A DNA stretch of 64,000 bases from Marinobacter flavimaris (GTDB lineage Bacteria > Pseudomonadota > Gammaproteobacteria > Pseudomonadales > Oleiphilaceae). Positions 61,176 to 64,000 of this stretch are shown one piece after another. Made by a program: the position numbers and the translations under genes. Numbering within the stretch: position 1 is the first letter of the stretch; every line of letters starts with the position of its first letter. The notes beneath the pieces are model-generated. The model ran no database searches. It worked only from the letters and a program-made list of their open reading frames with translations, and was not told where the DNA came from. Location: positions 186,001-250,000 of the forward strand of contig NZ_PSSW01000003.1 in the NCBI RefSeq assembly GCF_002933295.1, read 5' to 3'.

Positions 61176-62060
61176 ATGAGGCACCTATGGCTCGCTGCAC
61201 TGTGTGTACTGTCTCTGCTTGCGCCCTCGTTGGCGCAGGCCCAGGGACCCTGCGTACGCGATGCACTGAACCAGAAGGTATGCCTGGCCGAGCCAGCGCA
61301 GCGTATTGTTTCTTTGTCACCGGGTGCCACTGAGCTGTTGTTCTCCGCCGGTGCCGGCGAAAAGGTCGTTGCGGTGAGTGCCTGGAGCGACTACCCGCCA
61401 GAGGCGGAGAACTTACCGCAGGTGGGCGACAGCAATCGCCTGGACCTGGAAGCCATTGTTTCGCTGGCACCGGACCTGGTGGTGGCCTGGGTGGATGGCA
61501 ATTCCCGCAGCCAGCTGGAACGCCTGTCAGATCTTGGCATTCACGTTTTCTGGCTTGCTCCGCGGACGTTTGACGACATTGCCGCGGCGGTATCGGATCT
61601 GGCGTTGCTGACAGGATTACCGGATCTGGGCAATGAGCGGGCCGAAGCGTTTCGTGCAGATATGGCCGCGCTTGAATCTCAGTATGCCGATGCCAGACCA
61701 GTTAAGGTGTTCTACCAGATATGGGATCAGCCACTGATGACCGTGAACCGGGAAGAGCTGATCAGCAAGGCCATAAGCCTGTGCGGCGGCGTTAATGTGT
61801 TCGGCGAGTTGCCACGGCTGGTGCCCCGGATCAGTCGGGAGGCGGTTCTGGAAGCCAACCCCGAGGCCATTATTACCGCCGGATCGTCAGACGACAGGCA
61901 GTGGCTGGAGGCCTGGCGTGAGTTTCCGGGCCTGGCAGCGGTAGCCGCGGGCAACCTCTTCCTTGAACCACCTGACCTGCTGGCACGCCCGACGCTACGT
62001 ATGGCAGAGGGTGCCATGCACCTGTGTCAGACCCTGGAGCAGGCCCGTGCCAATCTCTAG
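61176..62060 (+). CDS. btuF: Cobalamin ABC transporter substrate-binding protein BtuF
   Basis: A 294-aa periplasmic binding protein of the BtuF/FepB class: signal peptide MRHLWLAALCVLSLLAPSLA..., then QRIVSLSPGATELLFSAGAG, VGDSNRLDLEAIVSLAPDLV and a C-terminal domain. Glu and Arg residues for contact with BtuC are in the expected parts. The end overlaps btuC by 14 bp. Confidence 0.92.
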   Translation: MRHLWLAALCVLSLLAPSLAQAQGPCVRDALNQKVCLAEPAQRIVSLSPGATELLFSAGAGEKVVAVSAWSDYPPEAENLPQVGDSNRLDLEAIVSLAPDLVVAWVDGNSRSQLERLSDLGIHVFWLAPRTFDDIAAAVSDLALLTGLPDLGNERAEAFRADMAALESQYADARPVKVFYQIWDQPLMTVNREELISKAISLCGGVNVFGELPRLVPRISREAVLEANPEAIITAGSSDDRQWLEAWREFPGLAAVAAGNLFLEPPDLLARPTLRMAEGAMHLCQTLEQARANL

Positions 62061-63021
62061 CCCTTCCAAGCCCCTCCTGATTCTGCTGCTGGCGGGCTTT
62101 CTGGCGGCACTGCTCTCCGTCAGCATTGGCAGTACGTCCATCGGTTTTGGTGACACTCTGAGGGTGATCACCGGCAGTGGCACCGAGTTGCAGCAAACGC
62201 TGATTCTGGAGCTGCGCCTGCCTCGCACCCTGAGCGCGTTCGCAACTGGCGGATTGCTGGCCGTGGCCGGGGCACTGATGCAGGTATTGTTGCGAAATCC
62301 CCTGGCCGATCCTTATGTGTTGGGGCTTTCTGGTGGCGCGGCAGTGGGTGCGTTATTGGCCATGCTGGCCGGCGCTGCCGGTTTTCTGATATCCGGCTCC
62401 GCGTTTGCAGGTGCCATGCTGGCCACCCTGCTGGTGTTTGGTTTGGCTCACGGCAGTGGCAGCTGGACCCCATCGCGGCTGTTGCTTACCGGTGTGGTGG
62501 TCGCCGCCGGCTGGGGCGCCATGATTACCCTGATCCTCTCGATGACCCCGGCCAGCCGATTGCCGGGCATGCTGTATTGGTTGATGGGCGATCTTTCCCA
62601 CGCCGCCACTCCGTGGCCGGGACTGATCATTCTTGTGCTCGTATGCCTGATGGTGTTTCCGCTCGGCCGGGCCCTGAACGTGCTGGCACGGGGCTCCCTG
62701 CAGGCGGCGGCGCTGGGCGTTTCGGTGCGGCCACTGGAATGGTCGATCTACCTGATGGCCAGCCTGCTGACCGCAGCCGCCGTCACCATGGCCGGTTCGG
62801 TTGGTTTCGTTGGCCTGGTGGTACCGCACATGTTGCGGCTGGTGCTGGGCAACGACCAGCGCCTGATTCTGCCGGCCTGCGCACTGGCGGGCGGTACGCT
62901 GCTGGTGCTGGCGGATACCCTGGCGCGGGTGGTGATTGCGCCGGAGCAGTTGCCGGTTGGGGTGATCACCGCGCTGATCGGCGTCCCGACCTTCCTGTAC
63001 CTGCTGTATAGGAGCCGATGA
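62047..63021 (+). CDS. btuC: Cobalamin ABC transporter permease BtuC
   Basis: A 324-aa FecCD-family permease with about 10 helices: LRLPRTLSAFATGGLLAVAGALMQ (in part), NPLADPYVLGLSGGAAVGAL, and GSVGFVGLVVPHMLRLVLGND. The start is GTG 62047, with GGAG 7 nt upstream, inside the end of btuF; the open frame to 61963 is a shadow of btuF. Confidence 0.92.
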   Translation: MPISSPSKPLLILLLAGFLAALLSVSIGSTSIGFGDTLRVITGSGTELQQTLILELRLPRTLSAFATGGLLAVAGALMQVLLRNPLADPYVLGLSGGAAVGALLAMLAGAAGFLISGSAFAGAMLATLLVFGLAHGSGSWTPSRLLLTGVVVAAGWGAMITLILSMTPASRLPGMLYWLMGDLSHAATPWPGLIILVLVCLMVFPLGRALNVLARGSLQAAALGVSVRPLEWSIYLMASLLTAAAVTMAGSVGFVGLVVPHMLRLVLGNDQRLILPACALAGGTLLVLADTLARVVIAPEQLPVGVITALIGVPTFLYLLYRSR

Positions 63022-63785
63022 TGACACGCCTGGCAACCGAAGCGCTGATTATCGACATTCCGGGCCGCAGCTCAGGCGTTCCCCTGAATCTGGCCATCGA
63101 ACCGGGACAGGTCTGGGGCGTGCTGGGCCCTAACGGTGTGGGTAAAACCACCTTGCTCCATACTCTCGCAGGATTGCGGGAGCCCAGAAGCGGAAAGCTG
63201 CTGCTTGATGGAACGCCGTTGGACGGCATCCGCCGCAAGACCGTATCGCAACGCATGGGCCTGGTATTTCAGGACCGGCAGGATGGATTCCCGGCAACGG
63301 CACTGGAAACCGCCCTGATCGGCCGCCACCCCTGGTTATCGCCTTGGCAGATGGAGAGTGGTGATGACCTCGCGATTGCTGAAAGGGCTCTAATAGAGCT
63401 GGACGTGATCCACCTGAAAGATCGCCTGGTAAACACCCTCTCCGGCGGTGAACGCCAGCGGGTAGCCATTGCTACCCTCATGACCCAAAGCCCCGAAATC
63501 TGGCTCCTGGACGAACCCACCAATCACCTGGATTTACAGCACCAGACCGCCGTTATGAAGCTGCTGCGCCAGCAGGCAGCGTGCGACCGGGGCGTGTTCA
63601 TGTGCCTCCACGACCTCAACCTGGCTGCGCGATGGTGCGACCAGATCCTCCTTCTGTACCCCGACGGTCAGGCCTGCTGGGGACCGGCCCGCGACATGCT
63701 GGTGACTTCTGCACTCGAAAGCCTGTTTGGCCAGCGTTTGCTATCTGCCGAACTGGATGGTTTTCCGGTGTTTGTGCCGGGCTGA
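63018..63785 (+). CDS. btuD: Cobalamin ABC transporter ATP-binding protein BtuD
   Basis: A 255-aa ATPase: Walker A GPNGVGKTT at 37-45, signature LSGGERQRVAIA, Walker B EIWLLDEPTNHLD and the switch His in CLHDLNLA. AGGAG lies just before ATG 63018, which overlaps the btuC stop by 4 bp. Completes the importer btuFCD. Confidence 0.93.
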   Translation: MMTRLATEALIIDIPGRSSGVPLNLAIEPGQVWGVLGPNGVGKTTLLHTLAGLREPRSGKLLLDGTPLDGIRRKTVSQRMGLVFQDRQDGFPATALETALIGRHPWLSPWQMESGDDLAIAERALIELDVIHLKDRLVNTLSGGERQRVAIATLMTQSPEIWLLDEPTNHLDLQHQTAVMKLLRQQAACDRGVFMCLHDLNLAARWCDQILLLYPDGQACWGPARDMLVTSALESLFGQRLLSAELDGFPVFVPG

Positions 63786-63855
63786 AGTGTGAGGCTTTAT
63801 CCTCGAGCCCGTTATTGGTTATATAGTCACTCAAATCCCCAACAAGGCCATCACC

Positions 63856-64000
63856 ATGACCATTGAACGTATTTCCACCAACAGCCGAATGAGCAAGATC
63901 GTAAAACACAACGGCACTGCTTACCTTTGCGGTCAGGTTGCCAAGGACCGTAACGCCGATATTCATACCCAGGTAACCGGGATGCTGGAGAAAGTGGACG
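63856..64000 (+). CDS. RidA-family protein, cut off by window edge
   Basis: The first 48 codons are visible: MTIERISTNSRMSKIVKHNG, then TAYLCGQVAKDRNADIHTQV. The GQVAKD stretch and start fit the RidA/YjgF/UK114 family, deaminases of reactive enamine/imine intermediates; this resembles the Rid2-7 subgroups more than RidA proper. AAGG 9 nt upstream. The active-site Arg lies beyond the window. Confidence 0.85.
   Translation, partial: MTIERISTNSRMSKIVKHNGTAYLCGQVAKDRNADIHTQVTGMLEKVD

Overview
The window looks like chromosome from a marine, aerobic, heterotrophic gammaproteobacterium, most likely Marinobacter or a close relative. This rests on GC-rich codon use, four acyl-CoA dehydrogenases and two CoA ligases in one region, TRAP and sodium-coupled transporters, btuBFCD under a cobalamin riboswitch, and intergenic hairpin repeats of a kind I associate with that group. 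The genus is an inference; there is no rRNA or tRNA gene here. I see no phage, insertion sequence, integron or CRISPR.

Layout. 1-2760: a cut-off exported protein of unknown function, an amidase and a hypothetical protein. 2779-8247: a compact cluster in which an ECF sigma factor and an RskA-type anti-sigma factor are divergent from an operon for a DUF4331 exported protein, a small lipoprotein, a TPR protein and a HupE/UreJ-family membrane protein. This is the best candidate for an undescribed envelope system. 8255-24400: housekeeping and signalling genes: HDOD protein, metNIQ, 1-Cys peroxiredoxin, AlsT symporter, CBS protein, S-formylglutathione hydrolase, HD-GYP-like protein with an altered HD site, GGDEF cyclase, MATE and EamA exporters, Aer-like chemoreceptor and NSS transporter. 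24417-28090: a hypothetical secreted protein and a complete TRAP transporter.

28332-52562 is a large CoA-ester catabolic region. A plus-strand operon (30080-37060) carries separate genes matching the two halves of mammalian ACAD11 (an APH-type kinase and an acyl-CoA dehydrogenase), two SDRs, a thioesterase, a SurE phosphatase translationally coupled to the kinase, and a CoA ligase. This suggests phosphorylation-dependent handling of hydroxyacyl-CoAs. A converging operon (37066-41889) carries MaoC, a class II aldolase and three acyl-CoA dehydrogenases, one of them glutaryl-CoA-dehydrogenase-like. Downstream are an IclR regulator, a fused enoyl-CoA hydratase/3-hydroxyacyl-CoA dehydrogenase, a thiolase, an alcohol dehydrogenase, an aldehyde dehydrogenase and a TetR regulator. 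Together they could take an alcohol or (di)carboxylic acid through CoA activation and beta-oxidation.

52640-56229: a two-component system next to an exported MsrA-MsrB fusion, with closely similar promoter-proximal sequences before the regulator gene and before msrAB. 56231-58826: a DEDDh exonuclease and a cNMP/CBS/DUF294 protein. 58965-63785: cobalamin riboswitch and btuB-btuF-btuC-btuD. 63856 to the end: the start of a RidA-family gene.

Three intergenic hairpin families occur. Family A (3 copies) has long arms that differ between copies but pair perfectly or nearly so, around a conserved two-hairpin core. Family B (2 copies) has conserved arms and a conserved 21-nt loop. Family C (2 copies) is a short GGGGTCAGA...TCTGACCCC hairpin.
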